A DNA stretch of 64,000 nt from Acidobacteriota bacterium (lineage in GTDB: Bacteria; Acidobacteriota; Blastocatellia; Pyrinomonadales; Pyrinomonadaceae), in the NCBI GenBank assembly GCA_019639235.1, contig JAHBSG010000007.1:62001-126000 (forward strand), written 5' to 3'. Of the stretch, positions 30,806-39,094 are shown one piece after another. A model generated the notes under the pieces. That model saw only the letters and a program-made list of their open reading frames with translations. It had not been told where the DNA came from and made no database searches. Within the stretch, counting starts at the first letter, position 1; every line of letters starts with the position of its first letter. The position numbers were made by a program, and so were the translations under genes.

Positions 30806-33511
30806 TCATTTACAGCTCATCCAATCATCCCCGGAGCCGATCTCGGCAATGAGCGGGGCATCTAGAATCGTGGCGGCTTCCATTTCGCGTTTGATGATGG
30901 CGGAGGCCTGCTCGACCTCGTCCTTCGGAGCTTCGAAGAGAAGTTCGTCATGGACCTGCATTATCATCTTTGTTTTTAGGCCGGCGTCGCGAAGTGCCTT
31001 GGCGACGTTGATCATCGCGATCTTGACGATGTCGCTCGCGGTGCCCTGGATCGGCATATTGATCGCCTCGCGTTCGGCCCGCGAACGGACGGCGAAGTTG
31101 CGGTCCTTGATGCCGGGAAAATATCGCCGGCGGCCGAAGAGCGACGTGACGTAACCCTTCTCGCGGGCCTCCTCGGGGATGCGGTCCATATATTCGCGAA
31201 TGCCCTTATAGGTCGCGAAGTAATCGTCGATCACCTTCCGCGCTTCCTGTTTCGAGATGCCGACACGCTGCGAGAGCCCGAACGCCTCGACCGCGTAGGC
31301 GATGCCGAAGTTGACTATCTTCGCCAGCCGACGCTTTTCCTTCAGGTCCTTTTCATCGGTCGCTCCAAAGACGAGCCGGGCCGTCTTGGCATGAATGTCC
31401 TCGTTGTTCTGATACGCCTCGAGCATCACCGGGTCTTTGGTGATGTGGGCCAGAATGCGGAGTTCGAGCTGTGAGTAATCGGCGGAGATCAGCTTGTTGC
31501 CGGCTTCGGGGATGAACGCCTTGCGGATCTGCTGGCCCATCTCGGTGCGGACCGGGATGTTCTGCAGGTTCGGCTCGGTCGAGCTGAGCCGGCCGGTCGC
31601 CGCAACGGTCTGGTTGAGCACGCCATGGATGCGGCCATCGGCGCCGACCATCTTCGGGAGCGAATCGGCATAGGTCGCCTTGAGTTTGTCCATCTCGCGA
31701 TAGTCGATGATGAGTTGGGCTATCTCATGGTCAACGGCAAGCTCGGCGAGCACGTCCTTGCTGGTCGAGATCTGGCCGGTCGCCGTCTTCTTGCCGGTGG
31801 CGATGTTAAGGTCCTGAAAGACCTCGCCGACCTGCTTTGGTGAGCCGATGTTGAACTCGCGGCCGGCGATCTTGAAGACCCGCTCGGAGAGCGTTTCGAG
31901 TTCCTTTGATATCTTTTCGGAGAAGTCGTGCAGAGCTTCGGAGTCGATCTTCATCCCGGCGGTTTCGATATCGGCAAGGATCGGCTCGAGCGGGACCTCG
32001 ATCTCATCATAAATGCGGGTCAGTTCGTCCTCGGCGATCTTTTTCCGAAACTGTGGGACAAGCTGATAGACCATGTCGGCACGCTCGGCCGCCGCGAAAC
32101 CGCTCGCCGTAAAGCCCTCGGGGGTATCGATCGGCGGATAGGCATCAAGGTGATTCTGAGCGAGGAAATCAAGCGAGAAGTTCGACCGGCCCGAGTCGAG
32201 AAGATATGCCGCGATCATCGGGTCTTCTTTTACCTCGCGAGGCTCGATGCCGATGGCCCGAAGCACGCCAAGATTGCGTTTGTAATCATGGCAGGCCTTT
32301 GTCATATACGGATTAGCGAATGTGTCGTCAAGCATCCGCACGGCATACTCGCTCCCGCCCTCAAACCCTTGCAGGTCAACGAAATGCGAGACGCCGGGAG
32401 CATACGAAATGGCGATGCCGAGCGGCGCGGCCTTATCAAACGCACTGTGGCGGTCGCCGGTGTTCGAATCATCAACTTCAAATGCCCACTTCTCCTTCTC
32501 CCAAAGCGTACGGATCAGCTTGTCGAGCGCTTCGCGGGTTTTTACGGCCTCGTATTTTCGCTCGATGCGGTCGGAAGCGGCCTCGCTGCCGTGCATGTCA
32601 AAGAGCGTGGCGGCGTCGGAAAATTCCTTGGTCAGCGAGTTGAACTCAAGCTCGCGGAAGAGTTCATACGCCTTCTGGCGGTCGGGCTCGCGGAAGCGGA
32701 GCTGGTCAAGGTCGAGATCGATCGGCACTTCGCAATGTACGGTCGCGAGCTCAAGCGACTGGCGAATGATCTCCTGATTGTTCTGTAGGCTTTCGCGATA
32801 GGTCTTGTGCGTTACCTTGTCGGCATTTTCCATCGCACCGATCGCCGAGCCGAACTCCTGCACAAGCTTGAGAGCCCCTTTTTCGCCGATACCGGGTGCT
32901 CCGGGGATGTTATCGATCGAATCGCCCATCAGCCCGAGCAGGTCGATGATCTTCGATGGCGGCACGCCGAACTTCGCTTCGACCCAGGCCTCGTCGCACC
33001 ACTCGATCGGCGGGACGGGCACCTTGCGCTTAACGTTCGCCGAGTTCTGCCTCATTGCAATCACGTAAGGGTCACGGACCAACTGACAAAGATCCTTATC
33101 GTTCGAGACGATCACCGCCTGCAGCTTTTTGTCCGCGGCCTTTTTCGCCAGCGTGCCGATTATGTCGTCGGCCTCGTAGCCGTCGTATTTCAGGATCGGC
33201 ACGTTAAACGCCTCGCAAACGCGAACGATGAAGGGAAGCTGAGCCGCCAGGTCCTCGGGCATTTCTTCGCGGTTGGCTTTATATGCCTCGTAGGAATCAT
33301 GCCGGAAGGTCGGTGCCGCCGTGTCAAAAACTGCCGCGATGTAGTCAGGCTTTTCGTCGTTGATCAGCTTGCGGAGCATGTTCGTAAAGACGAAAACTGC
33401 CTGCGTCACCTGGCCCCTGCTGTTGCGGAGCGGCTCCTGGCGGGCACCCATCGGGGCAAAGTAGGCCCGAAAGATGTGTGACATCGAATCGATCAGAAAT
33501 ACGCGCTTCAT
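30806..33511 (-). CDS. polA: DNA polymerase I
   Basis: 901 residues, full length. 5' nuclease domain at about 1-290 (FRAYFAP, VFDTAAPTFRH, YEADDIIGTLA, SNDKDLCQLV, LMGDSIDNIPGAPGIGEKGA). Polymerase domain: ADYSQLELRILAH with D678, RRLAKIVNFGIAYA from about 727, and MQVHDELLFEAP with H854/D855. The middle 3'-5' exonuclease region has lost its canonical carboxylates: the D-T-E motif is E-V-D at about 345, the second motif reads CHDYKRN and the third FAAAERAD, so proofreading is doubtful. The gene overlaps DUF1990 by 4 bp. Role: replication gap filling, Okazaki fragment processing and repair. Confidence 0.95.
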   Translation of the reverse strand: MKRVFLIDSMSHIFRAYFAPMGARQEPLRNSRGQVTQAVFVFTNMLRKLINDEKPDYIAAVFDTAAPTFRHDSYEAYKANREEMPEDLAAQLPFIVRVCEAFNVPILKYDGYEADDIIGTLAKKAADKKLQAVIVSNDKDLCQLVRDPYVIAMRQNSANVKRKVPVPPIEWCDEAWVEAKFGVPPSKIIDLLGLMGDSIDNIPGAPGIGEKGALKLVQEFGSAIGAMENADKVTHKTYRESLQNNQEIIRQSLELATVHCEVPIDLDLDQLRFREPDRQKAYELFRELEFNSLTKEFSDAATLFDMHGSEAASDRIERKYEAVKTREALDKLIRTLWEKEKWAFEVDDSNTGDRHSAFDKAAPLGIAISYAPGVSHFVDLQGFEGGSEYAVRMLDDTFANPYMTKACHDYKRNLGVLRAIGIEPREVKEDPMIAAYLLDSGRSNFSLDFLAQNHLDAYPPIDTPEGFTASGFAAAERADMVYQLVPQFRKKIAEDELTRIYDEIEVPLEPILADIETAGMKIDSEALHDFSEKISKELETLSERVFKIAGREFNIGSPKQVGEVFQDLNIATGKKTATGQISTSKDVLAELAVDHEIAQLIIDYREMDKLKATYADSLPKMVGADGRIHGVLNQTVAATGRLSSTEPNLQNIPVRTEMGQQIRKAFIPEAGNKLISADYSQLELRILAHITKDPVMLEAYQNNEDIHAKTARLVFGATDEKDLKEKRRLAKIVNFGIAYAVEAFGLSQRVGISKQEARKVIDDYFATYKGIREYMDRIPEEAREKGYVTSLFGRRRYFPGIKDRNFAVRSRAEREAINMPIQGTASDIVKIAMINVAKALRDAGLKTKMIMQVHDELLFEAPKDEVEQASAIIKREMEAATILDAPLIAEIGSGDDWMSCK

Positions 33512-34095
33512 TTCGGTGTAGTGTAGCCGATTGTCGCCGCCGAGCGAAGCATCGCGGCCAACGAGGCTTTGGCAAACTCCTTCTGCAGGTAGCGAGCGGC
33601 CGGATAGCCGAGACGGGTAAAAAAATGGCCGGGCCGCGAGAATGCGAGGAGGCTGTAATGGACCTCGCCGTTCGTTGGGTTCCGATCGACCAGAAAGAGT
33701 TCCTCGCCAGATTCGCCGTGATCTTCGAGAGCACCGTAGGCAAAGCCGAACCGCTCGTCATCGTCAAGAACATAGACGATACGTGCGGCGTTCAGGCTGT
33801 AGATGCCGAAGTGCGAAACAACGACCGCGACGTCGCGGCCGACCTCGATCGGGGTATCGGCCGGGACGGCTCGTGCCCAACCGATGTCAAACATCTTCCA
33901 CGCGCCAATTGCGGCCTTCGCTCGTGCCCAAACATCATCGCCCGCTCCAAGAAGAACGCGATTTCGGTCAACGGTGTAGCCGGCCGGTATTTCGCCCCGC
34001 GTCGCACCGATCTCTTTGTACGAAAAGCCGGTCCGACTCGCCGAGTCGAGGAAGTCAGCGATGGTTCCGCTGTCGGGCTTTAGAATTGTGAACAT
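33508..34095 (-). CDS. DUF1990 family protein
   Basis: 195 residues from ATG 34095. Matches the DUF1990 pattern: FTILKPDSGTIADFLDSAS, FSYKEIGATRGEIPAGYTVDRNRVLLG, then WKMFDIGWARAVP and the C-terminal FSRPGHFFTRLGYPAARYLQKEF. The family is widespread and of unknown function. It overlaps the polA start (ATGA), so the two form an operon. A longer in-frame start at 34365 would run through the tandem-repeat spacer and is rejected. Confidence 0.75.
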   Translation of the reverse strand: MFTILKPDSGTIADFLDSASRTGFSYKEIGATRGEIPAGYTVDRNRVLLGAGDDVWARAKAAIGAWKMFDIGWARAVPADTPIEVGRDVAVVVSHFGIYSLNAARIVYVLDDDERFGFAYGALEDHGESGEELFLVDRNPTNGEVHYSLLAFSRPGHFFTRLGYPAARYLQKEFAKASLAAMLRSAATIGYTTPK

Positions 34096-34191
34096 ATATA
34101 ACTTAGTCGGTCTGATAGTCACCGCTTTTTTTATCACATTGCGGCATCGGCCGTCGGTCGCTATTTCATTTTTTGCGAGGAGTATATGCAT

Positions 34192-34254
34192 CTGAAACGG
34201 TTGAAACGCATGAAAGAAATGAAACACCTGAAACACTTGAAACGCGTGAAACGT
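34192..34254. repeat. 9-bp tandem array (seven units)
   Basis: Seven consecutive 9-bp units of the type NTGAAACRN (for example ctgaaacac, ttgaaacgc, gtgaaacgt), with differences mainly at the first and last positions. Non-coding spacer upstream of DUF1990-polA. Confidence 0.75.
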
Positions 34255-34374
34255 CGTTGGGTCTTGCGTCCCGGATTTTGAGAATTCCGAAGATCGCATT
34301 GGGTGATAAGCCCTTGCTGACGCGCGGGCTTCTGCAATTGGGCGTGTTCTGTTTTTTTCGGACATCGCGCGTTC

Positions 34375-34488
34375 GCGGAAACGCCGCGAACATCGCGAAC
34401 AACGGAAACATCGCGAACAACGCGAACACTGGAAACATCGGAAACATCGCGAACAGATAGGACGAATGGGACGAATGGGACAAATGGA
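34375..34488. repeat. 9-bp tandem arrays (nine units plus three units)
   Basis: Nine units of the type NCGCGAACA/NCGGAAACA occupy 34375-34455 exactly in register, followed after six bases by three units ACGAATGGG/ACAAATGGA at 34462-34488. No spacers between units, so this is not a CRISPR array. Confidence 0.75.
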
Positions 34489-34654
34489 ACGCGCGGCCGG
34501 GCCGGGAGATTTGTGATGTGGGATTTGGGACTTTCGATCTGCATCTTCTCATTGTCAATTGTTAATTGGACCATTGTTAATTGGTTAAGAATGGACATTG
34601 GGCGCAGAGCTTCGATCTTTGGACTTGGGTCTTTCGCATCCTTTCGTATTCTGA

Positions 34655-34731
34655 CTACTGGCTACTGGCTACTGTTTTCCGGCTAACAGCTAACGGCTCA
34701 TTGCTTACTGCTTACTGCTTACTGCTCACTT
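34655..34731. repeat. 7-bp tandem array
   Basis: CTACTGG-type units start at 34655; after an 8-base interruption, CTAACAG, CTAACGG, CTCATTG, three CTTACTG and CTCACTT follow at 34683-34731 in a strict 7-bp period. Confidence 0.7.
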
Positions 34732-35265
34732 CCTCCCGCTGTCCATTCTGCAAGGACTCGAAACCAACTTGAACGGCGATCCTTGAGATGCGAGAGATAT
34801 GGATGATATGGAAGTTTTGGAAAGTTGCGAGAATTGCGAAGTTCCGACGTTTTGAGTCCCGGCTTTAGCCGGCGGTAAGAGTTAAGCCTTTAGGCGTGAA
34901 GAGATGCAGAAGCCCGCGCGTAAGCAAGGGCTTAACATCCGATACGGCCCGCCGGAGTCGGCGAAGACGGTGGTATTGATGTAGCCCACGTCGGAAGACG
35001 TGGGTCGCGGCCGCCAATTGAACCCGGAACCGTCGAAGACGGTGGCACCGGTCGTTGAGATGTTTTTAACCACGGAAGAAGAAAAGAAGAAAACAAGGCC
35101 GCGGTCTGTGGCTTTCGTCTGTGATTTCTGTGGTTCTAAAGGAAACCATAACCACAGAATGCACAGACCGAAGCCGCACAGACCGGCCTGCTGCTCTGCC
35201 GCGAAGAATTTATGAACGAAGAACAACAGGAAAGCAGAATTCTGATCCATTTTCTCTATTCCCCT

Positions 35266-35736
35266 TTATCGGTTCTCGTCTCGGGCGGAAGGGGGGTTAG
35301 GCCTGCGATATTGCGGTTTATTGTCACTACTCTCGTGCAGGTCGTTTATCGCCTCTGGAATAACATTTTCATATATTTTGTAAACCAGTGGCGATCGCTC
35401 AACCCTTTTCTTTAGGAAGCTTTTCTCTTCATCTGTGGCATTCGGCTTGAAGTTGATCGCCTCGCCCTCAAAGCCATAGATCTGGATCTTGATTGCACTC
35501 ATCATTCCAGGGAGCGACTGGAATCCGCTACCGTTTTCATTTGGAATTCCGATCACGGAACGATTAAATTCGAGAATCTCCTTCCAGTCGGTGCCCTTCT
35601 TGAAGAACAACACAAGATCAGCTCTTTCATTGGGTCCCATCCGGATAATGTCGTCGTCATTATTCGGCGGATGCTGAGCTGAACAAGCGATCGAAATGAC
35701 CGTGACCAGAAAGAGAAGCAGAAATCGTTTATTCAT
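35266..35736 (-). CDS. Putative lipoprotein of unknown function
   Basis: About 156 residues. Signal peptide with lipobox (LLLFLVTVISIACSA, Cys about residue 19). AAGGA lies nine bases upstream of the ATG at 35736; an ATG at 35742 would add two residues. The mature part includes ERADLVLFFKKGTDWKEILEF and YKIYENVIPEAINDLHES. No family recognised. It is an island of coding sequence inside the repeat-rich spacer. Confidence 0.6.
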   Translation of the reverse strand: MNKRFLLLFLVTVISIACSAQHPPNNDDDIIRMGPNERADLVLFFKKGTDWKEILEFNRSVIGIPNENGSGFQSLPGMMSAIKIQIYGFEGEAINFKPNATDEEKSFLKKRVERSPLVYKIYENVIPEAINDLHESSDNKPQYRRPNPPSARDENR

Positions 35737-35950
35737 TTCCATTTATCCTTGTTGACCGTGAGCCAATTGGGGCCAGGGCAGCACTCGTGCAATTCCTTAT
35801 CATTATTTACGCAATTTTAGGCCTTCGAGGTTTGAGATGGCAAGAAATTTCGGTTGGAGGCGGAGGGCGGGCTTGCTCGTTTCAAATTCCAAATTCCAGA
35901 TTCTGCACTCGAAACTGGTCCCTCGTCACTTGTTCTTCATCACTGAGGAA

Positions 35951-36050
35951 AGCCCTCCCTGACGGTCGGGCCTCTGACACGGCGTTCCGCATTTGATGTT
36001 AAGGCCTTTCTTGCACGCGGGCCTTCGACACGCGGATTACGCATTCACCG
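35951..36050. repeat. About 100-bp direct repeat, copy 1
   Basis: Begins with GCCCTCCCTGACGGTCGGGC and ends GGATTACGCATTCACCG. The second copy at 36309-36406 matches it nearly base for base over its second half (ccgcatttgatgttaaggcc onward). GGGC/GCCC arms give each copy hairpin potential. Confidence 0.65.
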
Positions 36051-36092
36051 TCCATGATTCATCATTCATCATTCATCATTAATTCTCTAAGA

Positions 36093-36209
36093 GGCACCCT
36101 CCCTACAGGTCGGGTTTCCGCCTGTGAGTTCCGCATTCATCGTTCACCATTCCAAACGGCACCCTCCCAACAGGTCGGGTTTCCGCCTGTGAGTTCCGCA
36201 TTCATCGTT
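36093..36209. repeat. Tandem pair of 52-bp direct repeats
   Basis: Copies at 36093-36144 and 36158-36209 differ at one base (CCCTACAGG versus CCCAACAGG). Each contains a CAGG...CCTG inverted repeat. The preceding segment (36054-36080) is a CATTCAT 7-bp array. Confidence 0.7.
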
Positions 36210-36308
36210 AATCATTCATACTTCATAATTCGACGTACGCCCTTACTCACGTGCGGGCTTCCGCATCTGGATTCCAAACTCCTCATTCATCGTTCATTAT
36301 TCGATCAT

Positions 36309-36406
36309 GCCCTCCCTTAGGTTCGGGCCTCTGACATGCATTCCGCATTTGATGTTAAGGCCCTTCTTGCATGCGGGCCTTCGACACGCGGATTCTGCAT
36401 TCACCG
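36309..36406. repeat. About 100-bp direct repeat, copy 2
   Basis: Second copy of the repeat at 35951-36050, same orientation, with the 52-bp pair between them. Confidence 0.65.
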
Positions 36407-36463
36407 AATACGGCCCACTATTCACGATTTACGATTCACGATTTACTATCTACGAGGACACGT

Positions 36464-36493
36464 TTGACAAGGAAAATCGCGGATTGGTATCCT
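36464..36493 (+). promoter_or_regulatory. Promoter of tRNA-Glu
   Basis: TTGACA (36464-36469), 18-bp spacer, TATCCT (36488-36493), about 30 bases before the mature tRNA 5' end. Confidence 0.5.
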
Positions 36494-36523
36494 TTCTGTT
36501 CGCGCTTTTGGCGTGAATGTTGT

Positions 36524-36599
36524 GTCCGGTTCGTCTAGGGGTCTAGGACACCGCCCTTTCACGGCGGCAACACGGGTTCGAATCCCGTACCGGATACCA
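36524..36599 (+). tRNA. tRNA-Glu (UUC)
   Basis: 76 nt: acceptor GTCCGGT/ACCGGAT with A73 and encoded CCA, D arm TCGTCTAGGGGTCTAGGA, anticodon stem CCGCC/GGCGG with loop CTTTCAC giving anticodon TTC, T arm ACGGG-TTCGAAT-CCCGT. All arms pair as in standard bacterial tRNA-Glu. Confidence 0.95.
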
Positions 36600-36686
36600 T
36601 CTTTTTACAGGGTTTCGACATCATAGTGGTTTGATCTCAAGTTCGCTTGCACAACAGGCGAACTTTTTATTTTATACTTGAGTGTT

Positions 36687-38480
36687 ATGCGAAAGCGGTT
36701 TGTATTGAGTTTTGCGGTGGTCTGCCTTGCGGCGGCCGCAGCCTTTGGCCAGCAGCGGGCCACGGATTCTGTGTTGGTGATGCCGTTCGAAAATGTTTCG
36801 AACAAGCCGGAGTTCAACTGGATCGGCGAGAGCTTCGCTCTTTCGCTTTCCGAACTGCTCCAGGTGCCGGGGCTGAATGTCGTTTCGAACAGCGAGCGAA
36901 AGCTGATCCAACAGCGGCTTCGCGTGCCGCTGGCGAGCATCCCGAGCCTTGCAACATCGCTCCGGCTCGCACGCGAGAGCAATGCGACGCTGCTCGTTTC
37001 GGGCAAGTACACGATAATCCCGGCACAGGACGACCTTGCCGCGACGATCAACGTAACCGCCCGCGTGATTCGCGTAAATGAAGGCCGCTTCTTAAGCGAG
37101 GACCTGCCCGACGGGCGGCGCATCACCCGCGACATCGCGCTCAACGACGCGCTCGGCAATCTGCAAACGATGCAGGGACAGATCGCCTATCAGGTCTTGT
37201 ATCAACGCGACAAGGCTCTGCCCTTCTCGCAAAATCAATTGATCGAAACGGCGACGAAGATCCCGGCCCGGGCATTCGAGGCCTACATCAAAGGCTTGCT
37301 TACGCAAGACCCGATGTTTCGCGAGAACTTTTTCAAGAACGCTCTGCGGCTTTATTCGGATTCGGGTGCGGCCGGCGATTTCGGCGAAGCGGCGCTCGAA
37401 CTCGGGCATCTTTTCTACGGGCAGCGGAAGTTCAACGAAGCGATCGACGCGTTTCAGCGCGTGGTCAATGCCGAGCGGGCCTGCAGCGAAAAGGCACGCG
37501 GCGAGAACCGCCCGGCCAACTGCAACGACGAGGCATATGCTGAGGCGTCCTTTTACATGGGCGTTATCCGTTGGCAGCAGTCGGATTTCGAACAGGCACT
37601 CGCCGTGCTGCGGCCGCTCTCTGAGGAACTTAAGATCACGAGCCTTTATAACATGCTCGGGGCGATCGCGGTTCAGGCCTCGCAGGCCGAAAAGCGTGAC
37701 GAGGCCCGGCAGGCGGCTCTGCTCGCCGAGGGCATCGGCTTTCTCGAAAAGGCTTACGCCAATGCCGAGGACGACCTCGCGATCAAGTTCAATCTCTCGT
37801 TCGCACATTTTCTCAACGGCACCTACACTTCGGCGGCAGAATATCTGAAAGAACTCGTGGCGGCGGCTCCGAAGGACGGCGAGGCGTTTTACGTCCTTGC
37901 AAAGACGTTAGCGGAGCTTAAGGACGAGAGTGCAGCGGACGTGGACAACCAGGCACGGATGCAGCTTGCGGCAGGGAATCGCTACGCAACGCTCGAGCGG
38001 GACTGGACGCGGGCAAAGACGATTACCGATATGAAGCTGCGGGTCGTCCAGCCGCAGAGGAGAGATTTCGTTTCGGTGGTGCTGAGCCAGCGGGAAGCGG
38101 CTCCGGTCGCCCGGCCGGTCAGCAGCACCGAGACGCTGCTTGCCCAAGCGAAGAAGGAATATCAGGCCGGCGAGGACGACAAGGCGATGGAGACGATCCG
38201 CCGCGTTCTGGTCAGCGAACCGATGAGCGCCGAGAGTTATTTGATACTCGGCAAGATACACCTCCGCCGGGGCGACCGCGACCAGGCGACAAGCGCGATG
38301 AAGACGGCACTTTTCTGGGACAACCGATTGCTTGATGCTCACGTCGCGCTCGGCCGGATCTATCTCGAACGCGGCGATTGCCAGCAGGCGAGGACGTTTG
38401 CCGCATCGGCGGCGGAACTCGACGGCGAGAACTCAGAGGTCAGTTCTCTGCAGAGGCTTGCGGAGCGGTGTTCCAAATAG
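36687..38480 (+). CDS. Secreted TPR protein with FlgO/CsgG-like N-terminal domain
   Basis: 597 residues from ATG 36687. Signal peptide (FVLSFAVVCLAAAAAFGQ). Residues 25-150 resemble the beta-alpha domain of outer-membrane-associated FlgO/CsgG/TolB-N-like proteins (VLVMPFENVSNKPEFNWIGESFALSL; ATLLVSGKYTI). Then TPR repeats: AALELGHLFYGQRKFNEAIDAFQ, ASFYMGVIRWQQSDFEQAL, and near the C-terminus AESYLILGKIHLRRGDRDQA and AHVALGRIYLERGDCQQA. Likely a periplasmic scaffold; partner unknown. First gene after tRNA-Glu. Confidence 0.7.
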   Translation: MRKRFVLSFAVVCLAAAAAFGQQRATDSVLVMPFENVSNKPEFNWIGESFALSLSELLQVPGLNVVSNSERKLIQQRLRVPLASIPSLATSLRLARESNATLLVSGKYTIIPAQDDLAATINVTARVIRVNEGRFLSEDLPDGRRITRDIALNDALGNLQTMQGQIAYQVLYQRDKALPFSQNQLIETATKIPARAFEAYIKGLLTQDPMFRENFFKNALRLYSDSGAAGDFGEAALELGHLFYGQRKFNEAIDAFQRVVNAERACSEKARGENRPANCNDEAYAEASFYMGVIRWQQSDFEQALAVLRPLSEELKITSLYNMLGAIAVQASQAEKRDEARQAALLAEGIGFLEKAYANAEDDLAIKFNLSFAHFLNGTYTSAAEYLKELVAAAPKDGEAFYVLAKTLAELKDESAADVDNQARMQLAAGNRYATLERDWTRAKTITDMKLRVVQPQRRDFVSVVLSQREAAPVARPVSSTETLLAQAKKEYQAGEDDKAMETIRRVLVSEPMSAESYLILGKIHLRRGDRDQATSAMKTALFWDNRLLDAHVALGRIYLERGDCQQARTFAASAAELDGENSEVSSLQRLAERCSK

Positions 38481-39094
38481 TGCAAAGGCTGAACGGGGCC
38501 GCATTCGGCCGGATCGCCGGATCTGGAGCTTATTGAATGATTTAATGCCTCGCTAAATAGCTGCAAATGCACAGGTTATATGGATCGCGGAAATTGAAGA
38601 GAACGAAAATGGGTCAGATTGAAGGTTGTGGCACGCAGAGTGCATAGAAGAACAGCGGCTAGCTTGATTGAATTGATCAAGACCCCGCCGCCATCTCTTC
38701 TCCGAGCGCGGTTTGCCACTGTGCTTGAAAACCTTCCGAGCGTTCCTTCAGTTGTCCTTCCTATATGAGCCCGGCCGAAACGCCGGGCTCACCCTCTTTT
38801 AAATCACGATAACCTTCGAAAAATAAAGGGCTTTTCCGGAAAGTGCTGGAAATACTTGGGGATTCATTGTGTTCGCGGCCCGGGTTGCGCCGTTTGACGG
38901 AAAGTTTTTCAATTTGAATGACGCCGATCGCCGTTTTCGGGCGGGTTGACGAAAATTGTCACGCGGTCTCTGACAAAATTTGGATTTGTGACGGAGGTCG
39001 TCGCGTCACTTTGAACGAAATTGTTCAGGTTGAATCTCGATAGATTCCAGAAGAAAAGTTCTGCCGGAGAGTGAAGTTTGCTAAACTCGGCTGA
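38481..39094 (+). other. 614-bp intergenic region with one terminator
   Basis: No convincing ORF. Contains the terminator listed at 38767-38800, so some transcript (the TPR gene or a small RNA) ends there. Nothing else recognisable; several TGACA/TTGTCA half-sites occur at 38945-38995 close to the lnt promoter area. Confidence 0.5.
38767..38800 (+). terminator. Strong intrinsic terminator
   Basis: Perfect 9-bp stem GAGCCCGGC/GCCGGGCTC with loop CGAAAC, followed by ACCCTCTTTT. Lies 287 bases after the TPR stop, which leaves room for a small RNA or a long 3' UTR. Confidence 0.7.

Larger units (their letters stand above)
34309..34937. repeat. REP-like palindromes in the spacer
   Basis: AAGCCCTTGCTGACGCGCGGGCTT at about 34312-34335 and its inverted relative GAAGCCCGCGCGTAAGCAAGGGCTT near 34911-34935 share an AAGCCC/GGGCTT stem. 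Other small palindromes lie next to the second copy (CCGGCTTTAGCCGG near 34860, CCCACGTCGGAAGACGTGGG near 34986). They resemble REP-type elements, though no RAYT transposase is in the window. Confidence 0.5.

Noticed and set aside
33508..34365. Longer DUF1990 start at 34365
   Set aside because: The added N-terminus is translated from the 9-bp tandem array (repeating Phe/His/Gln), while the conserved family start is at 34095.
34192..34488. Possible CRISPR array
   Set aside because: Units are 9 bp and contiguous, with no unique spacers and no cas genes nearby.
34882..35250. 122-codon minus-strand ORF in the repeat spacer
   Set aside because: Crosses REP-like palindromes and a repeated CTGTGG segment; no start signal or protein-like composition.
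38746..38758. CTTCAGTTGTCCT shared with 49686-49698
   Set aside because: A 13-base match is expected by chance in a 64-kb window, and the orientation relative to the nearby hairpins differs.
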